Source of the DNA: Sclerotiophoma versabilis
Lineage: Eukaryota; Ascomycota; Dothideomycetes; Pleosporales; Didymellaceae
Length of the DNA: 64,000 nucleotides
Direction: 5' to 3'
Assembly: GCA_012274445.1 (NCBI GenBank)
Contig: JAAROD010000011.1
Span: 806,001 to 870,000 of the forward strand
Part shown: positions 54,734 to 64,000 of the stretch, piece by piece
How the letters are laid out: every line of letters begins with the position of its first letter
Numbering within the stretch: position 1 is the stretch's first letter
Program-made: the position numbers and the translations under genes
Notes under the pieces: generated by a model
What the model saw: the letters and a program-made list of their open reading frames with translations, nothing else
What the model was told of the DNA's origin: nothing
Database searches by the model: none

Positions 54734-54777
54734 TTCCGCGCGTTGGCCGATTCCGCGCGTTGGGTGCACGGACACGG
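54734..54777 (-). repeat. right terminal inverted repeat
   Basis: 44 bp, the perfect complement of the left end. Followed by TA. Confidence 0.95.
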
Positions 54778-54779
54778 TA

Positions 54780-55029
54780 GTGGAGGCTAGCAAGATCGGC
54801 TAACGCAGGGCTAACGCGGCCGCAGCATAATAGATCTGCCGCGCACTGTCAACAATTAAGAGTCTTCTTGGCCGCTTGTCTTCACATGCGATCTTGTCTC
54901 AAACACTCTGTAAATATTGGTTGTATGTCGCTGGTCATTGTTGCTCAAAACGAGCCTCTTTTCGTGATTCAGGCTCGAATTACTGGCTCACTGGCTTAGG
55001 AAGTTAGCGGTTAGAAGCAGCCATCCTTG
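54780..55029. other. short intergenic gap
   Basis: 250 bp between the transposon end and the F-box/ankyrin gene; nothing recognised. Confidence 0.4.
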
Positions 55030-55911
55030 ATGTTGTTACTCGACTTACCGAACGAGTTGCTCTTCCAGATCTCTGAAGATCTGCCGACCGAGAAGGACAT
55101 CTTATCGTTCGCGCAGATCAACAGCCGGTTGTACGATTTGACAGTAGCACATCTATATCGGTTTAATGCAAAGCGCTCAGAGAACTCCGCCCTCCTTTGG
55201 GCTGCAACCCATGGCAGACTTGCGACGGCAAAGAAGGCACTGAAAGAGCAGTCAAGCAGCGATGACGACGGCGCCCAATCGGTATCTGCGATCGAGGCTG
55301 CGTTGATGCTGGCAGCGGCCAACGATCATGAAGAGATAGTCAGACTCCTTGTCGGAAACGGCGCCCGTCTACACCACTATGATCAAGATCGAAGGAGGAA
55401 CGCAATGGAAATTGCTGCTGAGCAGGGTCACACACGGATCGTGAAGCTCTTGCTTGATCTAGGTGCCAATCCTGGTGCAGGACTTGGGAACAAACCTTTC
55501 TCAATTCAGTTTGCTGCGATGGGAGGGCATGTTGAGATTGTATGTCTGCTCATTGATGCAGGCGAGGAGCCAGACAGGTGTAGCGGCAGACCGGGTGGTG
55601 GATCTTACACCCCACTCCAAGCTGCTGCCCTAACAGATAACGAAGAACTGGCGAGGCTGCTCCTTGATAAGGGTGCTAGAGTCAATCACCGGAGTGCCAA
55701 GGGCGATACACCGCTTGAGCTCGCTGTCATGCATAACAGCCCACGGTGTCTGAAGCTTCTCCTCGAATCTGGCGCAAAGGTCTACAGCAGGAATCATCGC
55801 TATGTTCGTCGTCCTGCGCTCGAACTAGCGATGCAACCAGGCCGTAAACAATGCCTGGAACTGCTTCAGAATGAGACAGTACATCTCTATTCAGAAGCAA
55901 TGGACAACTGA
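55030..55911 (+). CDS. F-box and ankyrin-repeat protein
   Basis: Single exon, 293 residues from ATG 55030. The start MLLLDLPNELLFQISEDLP...DILSFAQINSRLYDLTVAHLYRF is an F-box-like motif that would bind Skp1 in an SCF ubiquitin ligase. At least six ankyrin repeats follow from residue 55 (ALMLAAANDHEEIVRLLVGNGA, AMEIAAEQGHTRIVKLLLDLGA, IQFAAMGGHVEIVCLLIDAGE, PLQAAALTDNEELARLLLDKGA, PLELAVMHNSPRCLKLLLESGA) and should select the substrate. It lies 252 bp beyond the transposon end, so its upstream region is bounded by transposon DNA. Confidence 0.88.
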   Translation: MLLLDLPNELLFQISEDLPTEKDILSFAQINSRLYDLTVAHLYRFNAKRSENSALLWAATHGRLATAKKALKEQSSSDDDGAQSVSAIEAALMLAAANDHEEIVRLLVGNGARLHHYDQDRRRNAMEIAAEQGHTRIVKLLLDLGANPGAGLGNKPFSIQFAAMGGHVEIVCLLIDAGEEPDRCSGRPGGGSYTPLQAAALTDNEELARLLLDKGARVNHRSAKGDTPLELAVMHNSPRCLKLLLESGAKVYSRNHRYVRRPALELAMQPGRKQCLELLQNETVHLYSEAMDN

Positions 55912-58140
55912 GTTTTGTAGAATGGACAGCTGAAATACATCCGAAGATCAGTGCTAGTAATGTCAAGGCGTGCAAACTCTGCGCAAAGCACTACGTTGGA
56001 GCACATCAAGCAGGTTTTATCTACACTGGTAGCTGAGATCTCTGGTGCGAAGGCATTCTGTCAAGGGCGCGCCGTCGGTTGAACTCTCGCCGTACGGAAG
56101 AACAGGTGGCTTACTAAAGACAATGGTGCAGTCTGATAAATGAGAGCGGACCCGCGGAGATAAGGCGGCCTTGCCTCAAGCATATGTTCGGAGACATCTC
56201 AAGCAAACGAGCAGCGGACACAGCTCGAAAGAAGCCGCATGGATTTTCTCTGAGCTGACCATGTGCGCATGGTCATTGTTCTGCATATCTTACCTATCTT
56301 ATCGTCTGCAGTCTTGGCGTGTTCTACAGCTTTGAGCAGCATTCAAGAAATGCAGGCGTGCCATTGCTCTTTTAGCTTTCATCATCGCTATAAATCATCG
56401 TTGTATGTAAGTACCATCATCCCATCTTCTCGGTCCTGCCTGACTTAGACGTTCCCCTTTCTTACCAGACCCACCCACCCGCCTCATCCTCGAGCCTTTC
56501 CTGGCATCGACCGCCGCACAACCTCCAACCCGCGCGCAACATACCGAACACGAAGAAACGACTCTTGCACTGCTCACATTTCTGTGGTTATTAGAATCAT
56601 CTTGAATGCGTCATTGGCCACAATTGGCAAGTCCCAGCTCGGGGGAACGTGGGTCACTGGCCTTGTAAGTGCGGGCAGAAGGCAGCGCCTTCCAGTTCCC
56701 TATACAGGTAGCTGCCATGGCACAGAGGGATTGAGAGACGCTTACGCCTTTTTCATCTGGAAGCTCCAGTGCCCAGGAGCAGCTGCTGATCGATCCTTCC
56801 ACCCAAGACTATAACACAACCATCTCACGAGTATTCCCGACTATCGAGACCCGGGGCTGCGGCTCGGTACATAAATTGGGAGGCAATAATTGTGCTTCCT
56901 AATAGCCACCAGATTCATTTAGGCGGTGGTAGGATAGCCACAACAAGCTCGCCGCCATTACTTCGAAGGCCATCAGGTGCTAGAGCAGGACTATACAAGC
57001 TGAGCATATCTCAAGAAAGACAGTGGCAGTCAACTGCATTGGAAATAATACTGGTGCATCAGCAGCACCTCTAAAGACTACGAGACGCCAAAACATGATT
57101 CACGTATTCTTTCTTTAGTACTGTTGCTGGATCACAGCCTGTACAAATCTGTTCTGCGTCTCTTAAGATCTTTTCTTTCTTCCACAACAATATATATCAG
57201 CGTTCTGCTAGGTTACTGAATTAAGGAACTTATGATTGACTCTCAGCAACTTACGATGCCAACCTACGTCTCTGGCACGTCGGACACGATTGTCATGTGT
57301 CATAGACTCAGAACTGCTTTAGCCGGCTGGGTCTGTGGTCGACAGACAGAACCCATACGAAGCTCATGGTCATCCACCTCAAAGCCTTCATGATGGGCAT
57401 CCGAGACGAACTAGGCCTCAGTCCAGACGCCGTGCTATAGGTATCAAACATGGCAATAGAGCACCTAACAACCAGGCGTCAGCAACAACAGTGGCCTGCC
57501 GAAATTGACGACGAAGCGTCCGAACAACGTATCGGTCATGTAAGCCCTATAGCAGATTAGAAGCCACCAAACGCTACTATGGTGGATCTTGAAGACAGTG
57601 CATCTGTATGAAAGCATTAACCTGCATGGCAGGTAGGTTCTGTCTTGACAAATAGTTGCATACGGGGAGTTCAAAACACATGGATCAAATGCTTGCTAGT
57701 CTATCCGTTGCGTGGTCACAATACCATGGCGCAGTGAGCAATCCCCCTGAAAGGGGGGGGGGGGGGGGCATAGAGGTATTAGCAGTTAGTACCTGCTCAG
57801 GCAGCACTCCTGAGTCTATACCTATACCTATACATGCTCGGGACCTACACGTAGCTACTGTGGGTAATGTGCTCTGGCATATGTATATTGTTTACGTGCT
57901 AGTTGTTCGTGTAATATATCTGGTCCGGATCCGATCTGCGAACCGTAGTGTGACACTATGTTAGGTACAGCATCAGTACTTCTTTGTCACGGAGTTGAAG
58001 TTATGGAGGCGAAGATTGTGAATGAACGCAGCTGTGCGAGGTTGACTAGATGACAAGCTGTGCAAATCAGCACATTACACTCGTATGCAGAGCGGAGCTT
58101 GAGCAGGTGATTTATCTTGTTCAGTAATATGGTCTTTGAT
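55912..58140. other. intergenic with a G16 tract
   Basis: No gene supported. A run of 16 G lies at 57753-57768. The long open frame around it (57656-57964) has no motif. Confidence 0.45.
57753..57768 (+). repeat. homopolymer G16
   Basis: Sixteen consecutive G. Length in the genome may differ, because such runs are error-prone in sequencing. Confidence 0.9.
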
Positions 58141-59183
58141 CTACTTGCTCCCGCTCCTAGACCCCGCAGACCCTTCCTTACCGACCTCCATCTCAACATC
58201 TTCCATCCGCTGAATTGCCTGCTTTGCTAGGCCTCTCGTGCGGTCATCATAATTTCCACCTTCCGCTGCAGATCTGAATGCGTCTTTCCACACAATCCAT
58301 CTCTGCTTACTCCATGGTTCCCAGTCATGCTACGTTGTTTCTTTCTTCATGCACTCAGTATACACATACCGACACTCTACCGGCCACATTACCCATTGCG
58401 TAGCGGCGGCTACGTCGAAGTCTTTGCTCTTGCTGTTTGGTTCGTCAGACGACATGAGACTCTGGAGGGCGGTGAAGAGTGCACAGTATATCAGTTGATC
58501 TGCTGTTACGCGGGCCACAGAGGACTGAAGATTCTGCCAGCAGATGTGAGATTTAGGGATGTGAGAGCAAGGTCCGATGTCTGTGCGAATATATCAGTAG
58601 GCTGTACTATTCAGGCTTCCATCACATCACGATTTTTGCAGCGACAGAAGTCAATGCGAGAAAAGCGGTATGACCCACAATCTTGCTGCCTCCGGAGCTC
58701 ATCCTCAAGCCCTATCCAATTCTTCTTGAATGTCCAGAACTCTGTCTTGAGTATTTCGCCATCTCCATCAGGCCGAGTTTCTGGCGCCCTCCACCTGGGT
58801 GAACTTTTCAACTCCTCTAACAACCCCATCAATCGATCCTGCTCTTCGCTGTGCGGATACAACGCTGTGCTGACCCTACATCACGGTCTCATAAGTTCTT
58901 GAGCCAATGCACCCGCATTCGGCGCGTAAAGATCTGCCCAGTTTAGTGATGCTTGGTCTTCGGCGGTTAGGCGATGAGATGCGGTTTAGTCATTAAGCTT
59001 CCGGAGACAAGACGATATTTCGCTCCGGAGTAAGGTATCAATGGCTTGCGCTGCTTGGAGATGGGTCTGTGTGCCGGCTATCAGGGCTGCCAAAGAGGTT
59101 TTCCAGCTGAGGTCCTCCTCGTTATCCCACTCTTCGTGGAGTTGGGTATCAAGAGTAGGCAAGATGTTATCTTCCGAAGCCAC
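58141..59183 (-). pseudogene. DUF3632-like gene with several in-frame stops
   Basis: From ATG 59183 the frame reads MASEDNILPTLDTQLHEEW, continues through TAA (58986-58988) and TGA (58881-58883) into ALYPHSEEQDRLMGLLEELKSSPRW and FWTFKKNWIGLEDELRR. It then shifts to another frame (possibly via an intron between about 58640 and 58520): ARVTADQLIYCALFTALQSLM and VMWPVECRYVYTECMKKETT. After TAG (58330-58332) it ends HDWEPWSKQRWIVWKDAF...DDRTRGLAKQAIQRMEDVE...GSRSGSK at 58141. This order, with QDRL, the central W-x2-L part and the C-terminal W...TR.LA..A segment, fits the fungal DUF3632 family. Three stops in otherwise conserved coding sequence indicate a decayed gene. Confidence 0.65.
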
Positions 59184-59500
59184 TTTGTTCTGTCAATCTA
59201 AAAGGAGAGAGAGGACGTGAGGTTCAGGAAGTGACCCTGATATGGGTATGTTCGACCAGTCTTGCATGAGATCTACCACGCTAGCCAGCATGGTATTAGA
59301 CCCGCGAAATAAACGACACGTTCCTTGTCACGTCAGTCCTTGTCACGTCAGTCCTCGGGCTTAAAGAGCATCAGGGTACTACAAATCCTGCTCCTCCGGA
59401 CGGTTTTTAGGCGCTGCGGACCGCGCATACATCAACCTTAGATATGAACCTTGGAGAAACCCTGCGGCAATTCTCAACCGCGTCCCCAAGGTCCTAAGCA
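59184..59500. other. upstream of the DUF3632 remnant
   Basis: Contains a short tandem duplication (TCCTTGTCACGTCAG twice, near 59322-59352). Nothing else recognised. Confidence 0.5.
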
Positions 59501-59815
59501 TCAGAGTTGTCAATAGGCAAGTAGGTGACAAGCACTTGCTTGAGCTTGGTTGAGTTTGCCAGGTTCAAGCAAGCAAATCTCAGTCTCTAGCAGCATCAAG
59601 CTCAAGCAAGCAAGTTCACGTGATATATGCGCAAAGTACTTGAGCTCGCTTGAGCTGAGGGGAAGAGATGTCTAGTGGAGCTAAGCGAGGGAGAGGATCT
59701 ACATAGGAACCCTCTCTAAGCCCTACTCACGTGATTTTACGGGACTACTAGCTCGGCCAAAGAGCCTCTAAATTCCCCTAACGCCCCTAACAACCCTTTA
59801 TAGCCCTACTAGCCA
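59501..59815 (+). repeat. dispersed repeat, copy B
   Basis: Direct-orientation relative of 33905-34170, about 25.6 kb away, with an extra internal block of roughly 45 bp (TTGCTTGAGCTTGGTTGAG...) near 59540-59585. It is rich in CAAGCAAG / CTTGCTTG words that can fold back on each other. Confidence 0.75.
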
Positions 59816-62217
59816 CCTCTAGTTTGTCGACGTCTAGCACTGAAAATATTACGAGTTCGACAAGACGGCCCAGCTTGAGAAAGAACATTACAATACCTAA
59901 GTATCTTTGATATTATTGCGTTTGTTGGATACTTTTTCAACCCTAATACCAAATGAAAACTGCTGGAGGCTTGATTTGCAAGCTTGACCTCGATTGACGT
60001 CGCAGAATCAAAAGCAGTTGGCGAGATACCTCCACTTTAAGACCTTCATCCCAGCGTCGAGCAGGTTTACATTTGCTTTGTCGATTTTGAATGCCCTGGG
60101 CTGCCCATGTACATGTGCATTGACCTTCAGGATCGATTTCGGGGCTTCATAATTTGCAGACGCTGCATGCAGGAATTGTGGTCGTAGTGCCGCATTCATC
60201 TGGGGCCCGGAGAGCGAAGTCCGAGTTACCGTTTCAGACGCCCTTGAGTTCAGCGATTGATATGTCAGATGATGAACCATAACCACAACCGCTGTACCTA
60301 CGGGTCTATGCGTGACGAGTTAAGTTCTCTGCTATGCAGACCTGCCACAGTTGAGTCCAGCTGCACCCCGCTTGATATATACGTTCACTTACCGTACAAT
60401 AACCTCGAGCTGAGTCTCGTGAATTCCACGTACGCACCATGGTCCAGACGCATTCCAGGGCCGCAGCAAGCAAACAACGCGTGCCGGTTGCGAGTGCACT
60501 GCCACTATCCTAGAGAGCATATGCTATGCTGCCAAACACACCTGACATCCTTAACTGCAACAGTTTACAGCAATCAGTGTACCTCAGCAGGTTTGGGCTC
60601 GCGCATCACTATTGCACGGGGATACACACCATGCTTCAACTTCTACAAAGTGGAAACGGTGGTTTAGATAGAATGGAGAGGAGAATCTCAAAGGACAATG
60701 TTGCGAGAGCAGGGGCCCTGATCAACTACTGTACATACAATCCCACAGGTAGACGCTATAGCCTTGCGTTACAAATGGTAAGCAATATGACAGGTACTCT
60801 TCCGCAGCCAGGATTTGGAGGGTTTTAATGCCTAGCTAGCATCGTTCAGCACTGTTGTCAGGTTCAATCTATCGCGAGGCCCGTATCGGCGCAGCACAAG
60901 ACTTATTCCTGTACACAAATTGTAGTGCAGCTAACTATCGATACAAAACCCATGCACAATAGCAACACTCACCTATAGAGGTGGTCGATTTCGACACGAT
61001 ATGCTAAAGTATAAATGCAAAATAAGCAGGGAGGAAAACGTAAAGTGTTTTGAACTGTTCGAATTGTTCTTTCCAATCAATGCCCATGGGAATGTGGAGA
61101 GAGCACCACTTATTGTAGATGGACTGCATCCGATTTGGAACAGTAAATTATAGCCTCGAGACTGAGTCTGATGTGCCGCACGATCAAACGCCTTTAGTTT
61201 TCCATCACCGCGAAATCAAACGGCTTTCGTCTCTCATCTCTCCAGTCACCGGAATAGGGACGAAGGCGTACTTGATCGGCTGCTTTCAACTCACCTGTTT
61301 CAATTGAGGGAAAGCCGAACCCATGAACAGGGCCAAGTGACTGTTCCAGAACTTCTTGATACAGTATTGGCCATCTCTTTAGACCAAATGAACCTTGAGC
61401 GAAGTGGGCAAGAGCCACACTCAACAGCGCCGCATGGCTTCCTAAATGGGATTTAACGTTGAAATGCTGTACGAATTCAAGGCAGGTCCATCGAGAGTTG
61501 GCTGGATCCTGCAGCAGAGTCTGACTCGCTGCAACCTCAACAACATCGTACATCGCGCTTAATTGGTCGTCATTGTGGCCAAGAGCCAGTGTCGGGCATT
61601 AATTTGACACGATCGGGCCGTTCCTGAGAATCCCTGCATGCCTAGATATCCCTGTACGCCTCATCCCCTGGGACCCCAGCTCGGACACATTAGTATTGTG
61701 CTCTCTCAAGCGCGTGCTTCTCAGAAATCAAGGGTCGAGAGTGCTACCACCGGTGCCCCACTTCACCCTCTTCGTTTCTTTGAAATTCACTTCTGGGATG
61801 ACCCTCCGCGGCTGCTGGGAGCTACCCAGCTGTCACATCCGTAGACCAAACTTTGAAGTGACTGCTACTTGCAACGCGGTCCCTGCGGTAGGGGCCGATA
61901 TCCGCAGACCCTAGGAAAAGGCGTCATGCTACACTCAATCTCTCACGTCTATTCGGTGCTTCTTGTTGCAGCCTTACTCAGTATGGACGATCGTCTGGGG
62001 GATCCGACCACTTCCACTGCGGCACGGAAGCATTACCCTGCGATTCCAATCCAATCAAGGCATCCTGCAAAGGGGTCGGTCGGCGCTGCACGCGCTTGCA
62101 TGGGGTCGTCTTGTGGCTTTTATGACCTGGCCAGTACCGCCAACGGTTCACCACCCGCTTTACGGAACCATTGGCTCTTGGAGTACACTCTTTCGTACTC
62201 TGTAGTCAGACCACACC
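59816..62217. other. intergenic with one possible minus-strand exon
   Basis: A minus-strand frame at 61553-61194 reads WTCLEFVQHFNVKSHLGSHAALLSVALAHFAQGSFGLKRW and PVHGFGFPSIETG, followed by a strong GTGAGT donor (about 61293). This could be an internal exon of an unrecognised gene. Nothing else supported. Confidence 0.3.
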
Positions 62218-63700
62218 ATGCGGTCGAATTCCTGTTTTTGGGTCATCGTGTTACTGTGTTTCTTTGCCACACTTTGTTGCGCTCAAACGTACGACCTCAG
62301 TTCGCTGCCTGTTTGTGCAGTAAGTTTCATTCTTCCATTTTTACCACTAGATCATTTTGCCAGTTACTAACCGGTTATTCAGCAAAATTGCGTCAACAGC
62401 ACATTCGCAGCCACAACTTGCGATCCGTTCTCATCTGCCGGGGCGTCTTGCGCGTGCCAGGACCGTAAAAGATTAGACCAAGCTAGGGATTGCGTCGATA
62501 CATCGTGCAGCCCCAAAGACGATTTGATTACACTCAACATTGCATACAAAGCATGTACCAACAAACCTGTTCGCAACAAGTCGCAAAGCTATCGACCTAT
62601 TATCGTGGCCTTCTACGCATTGGCCGTTGTTGCAATATGCGCTCAGTGGATCGTACGATGCACAGTGAGTCGTTTGCAATGGCTCGATGACGGCAACATG
62701 GTCATCGTTCTTGCCGTGAACACCGTTCTGTTCGCAGTCTGCTATAAGATGTCATTTATTGGGTTGGGGCTCGATATGTGGAATGTTCCTAGCTTTCCGG
62801 ACATAACGACCACGCTGCTGGTGAGATGATGCACGTTTTATCGCCTTGCTCTTGAATTAACATTGTATCGCAGTACTTCTGGATCAGTGAGATCGCATAC
62901 TTTACGACTCTCGGTTTCGTCAAGATCTCGTTCTTGCTCTTCTACCTCCAGATTTTCCCAGAAAAGCGATTCAGGAAGATCGTTTGGTTGTTCATCTACT
63001 TTCAGATCGCGTCAATAGTAGCATTTGGCTTTGCAGCTGCATTTCTTTGCACGCCTATCAACTTTGCGTGGGAGCGATGGGATGGAGAACATATCGGAAC
63101 TTGCATTGACAACAACGCGCTGGCATTCACGCATGCTGCACAAAGCATTTTCTTAGACTTCGTTACGATGGCGCTGCCAATTACCCAGATTTGGAAACTA
63201 CATATGGGTTTGAAGAAGAAGATTGGCGTACTACTCATGTTCAGTGTCGGAATGTTGTAAGTTGAATCGCCAGAAGGTCACCTACTAGGCAAAGGTTAAC
63301 CCAAAAATCTAGCGTCACCATCGTTTCCATTCTCCGACTCCGGTCTCTTGTACACTTTGCAAACACGACCAACATGACATGGGACTATCTTGAAGCCAGC
63401 CTTTGGTCCGTTATCGAATGCCAAGTTGGCATCATTTGCGCCTGCATGCCCTCGATCCGTCTTGGCCTTACACGCATGTTCCCCAAGTTCTTGGGCAGCA
63501 CAAATCAGTCCACGGCGGAGAACACAGCAGGACGTTCCGGACGGAGTCAGGGACGGAATACCTTCAGCGGGTTCAATGCGAACGAGATCAACATACAGAC
63601 TAGCTTCCGGGTGAGCCATACGAAGAAGCCGCAAACAAACGATGACGAGAGAAGCTTCGTACAATTGGTAGAGATCGACGCGAAAAGTGCAGCGAGCTAA
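62218..63700 (+). CDS. CFEM-domain rhodopsin-like (PTH11-type) receptor, four exons
   Basis: Exons 62218-62319, 62383-62820, 62874-63256 and 63313-63700 join in frame (introns of 63, 53 and 56 nt; the first has a perfect TACTAAC branch), giving 436 residues. It has a signal peptide (MRSNSCFWVIVLLCFFATLCCA) and an extracellular CFEM domain with spaced cysteines (LPVCAQNC...TTCDPF...SCACQDR...CVDTSCSPKD). Seven membrane segments follow: IVAFYALAVVAICAQWIV, VIVLAVNTVLFAVCY, IAYFTTLGFVKISFLLFYL, WLFIYFQIASIVAFGFAAAF and others, with an IECQVGIICACMPSIR end. The cytoplasmic tail is Ser/Thr-rich. CFEM-PTH11 proteins are surface receptors linked to host or surface sensing in plant-associated fungi. 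All expected parts are present. Confidence 0.88.
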
Positions 63701-63880
63701 ATGAGCAAATGGGGGATGGTTAGCTCGAAGGAGTTGTACGAGTATGATGATGAGGGGTAAGCACACGAGTGCATGCCAGCAACAGCAGCAGTGGCAGCTC
63801 TTGCGCCTGAAATCTTAAAACTTAATACTAATGATACCCCTATACTCTGTGTGCCTGCCGTGCAGCCACAGAGTTGCAAT
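63701..63880. other. convergent 3' intergenic gap
   Basis: 180 bp between the stops of the receptor and the ankyrin gene. Confidence 0.5.
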
Positions 63881-64000
63881 CTACTTATCGCTGAACAATT
63901 CCAATATGTCCTTGTGTCCCAGATCGGCCGCAACGTCCAGGGGCGTCCTACCCGTCTCATCCTCCAGAGCAGCATCCAAACCCATTTCAACGAGCGCCTT
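63881..64000 (-). CDS. ankyrin-repeat protein, C-terminal end only
   Basis: The minus strand from the window edge reads KALVEMGLDAALEDETGRTP, then LDVAADLGHKDILELFSDK and a stop at 63881-63883. TGRTPLDVAADLGHKDILELF is a clear ankyrin repeat. The rest of the gene lies beyond the window. Confidence 0.75.
   Translation of the reverse strand, partial: KALVEMGLDAALEDETGRTPLDVAADLGHKDILELFSDK

Larger units (their letters stand above)
46576..54777 (+). mobile_element. Fot1/pogo-like DNA transposon (Tc1/mariner superfamily) with nested LINE
   Basis: Perfect 44-bp terminal inverted repeats (46576-46619 and 54734-54777), beginning CCGTGTCCGTGCACCCAACG, are flanked by TA on both sides (46574-46575 and 54778-54779), the target duplication of this superfamily. 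Subtracting the LINE and one copy of its 13-bp duplication leaves about 2.1 kb, the normal size for Fot1-like elements. The internal frame encodes a transposase with an N-terminal helix-turn-helix and a DDE-type core, now broken by several stops. The terminal repeat itself contains a duplicated word (CCAACGCGCGGAA twice). Confidence 0.95.

Overview
The window looks like chromosomal DNA of a filamentous ascomycete, most likely a dothideomycete (inference). It has short GT-AG introns (about 48-92 nt) with CTRAC/CTAAC-like branch points, and fungal families such as HET, CFEM/PTH11-type rhodopsin-like receptors, DUF3176, DUF3632, DUF7924 and NmrA-like proteins. It also has a Fot1/pogo-type DNA transposon and a LINE with an RNase H domain. 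Genes are sparse and many are degenerate, as in an accessory or subtelomere-like region.

Layout. 0-7 kb: a 5'-truncated NmrA-like reductase, a two-exon OTT_1508-type deaminase protein and a two-exon peroxiredoxin. 7-9.4 kb: a pair of 111-bp repeats and a two-exon coiled-coil protein. 10-26 kb: two loci that each combine a DUF7924-type gene with a disordered basic protein carrying the motif (E)(S)P-x-N-R-V-A-A-R. The first DUF7924 copy has an in-frame stop; the second is intact. A GST, a proline-rich basic protein and an intact tRNA-Lys(CUU) lie between or beside them. 27-40 kb: a small unknown gene, an intron-containing tRNA-Asp(GUC), a DUF3176 membrane protein, a secreted alpha/beta hydrolase, a decayed rhodopsin-like receptor and an NmrA-like protein.

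40.5-41.6 kb: a second tRNA-Lys copy, part of a duplicated neighbourhood, carries a 53-nt insertion in its T-loop with all the marks of a spliceosomal intron (GT...CTAAC...AG). Directly downstream are two interlocked inverted repeats (order a-b-a'-b'). 44.7-54.8 kb: a HET-domain gene whose upstream region is interrupted by a Fot1/pogo-like transposon with 44-bp perfect terminal inverted repeats and TA target duplications. A full-length LINE with two intact ORFs is nested inside it and flanked by a 13-bp target-site duplication that falls exactly within the transposase frame. The transposase has four in-frame stops and the LINE has none, so the LINE is probably younger than the decay of its host.

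55-64 kb: an F-box/ankyrin protein, a decayed DUF3632 gene, a second copy of a dispersed hairpin-bearing repeat (first copy at 33.9 kb), an intact four-exon CFEM plus rhodopsin-like receptor, and the last exon of an ankyrin protein running off the end. All exon joins given here were worked out by hand from splice consensus and reading-frame continuity; none has transcript support.
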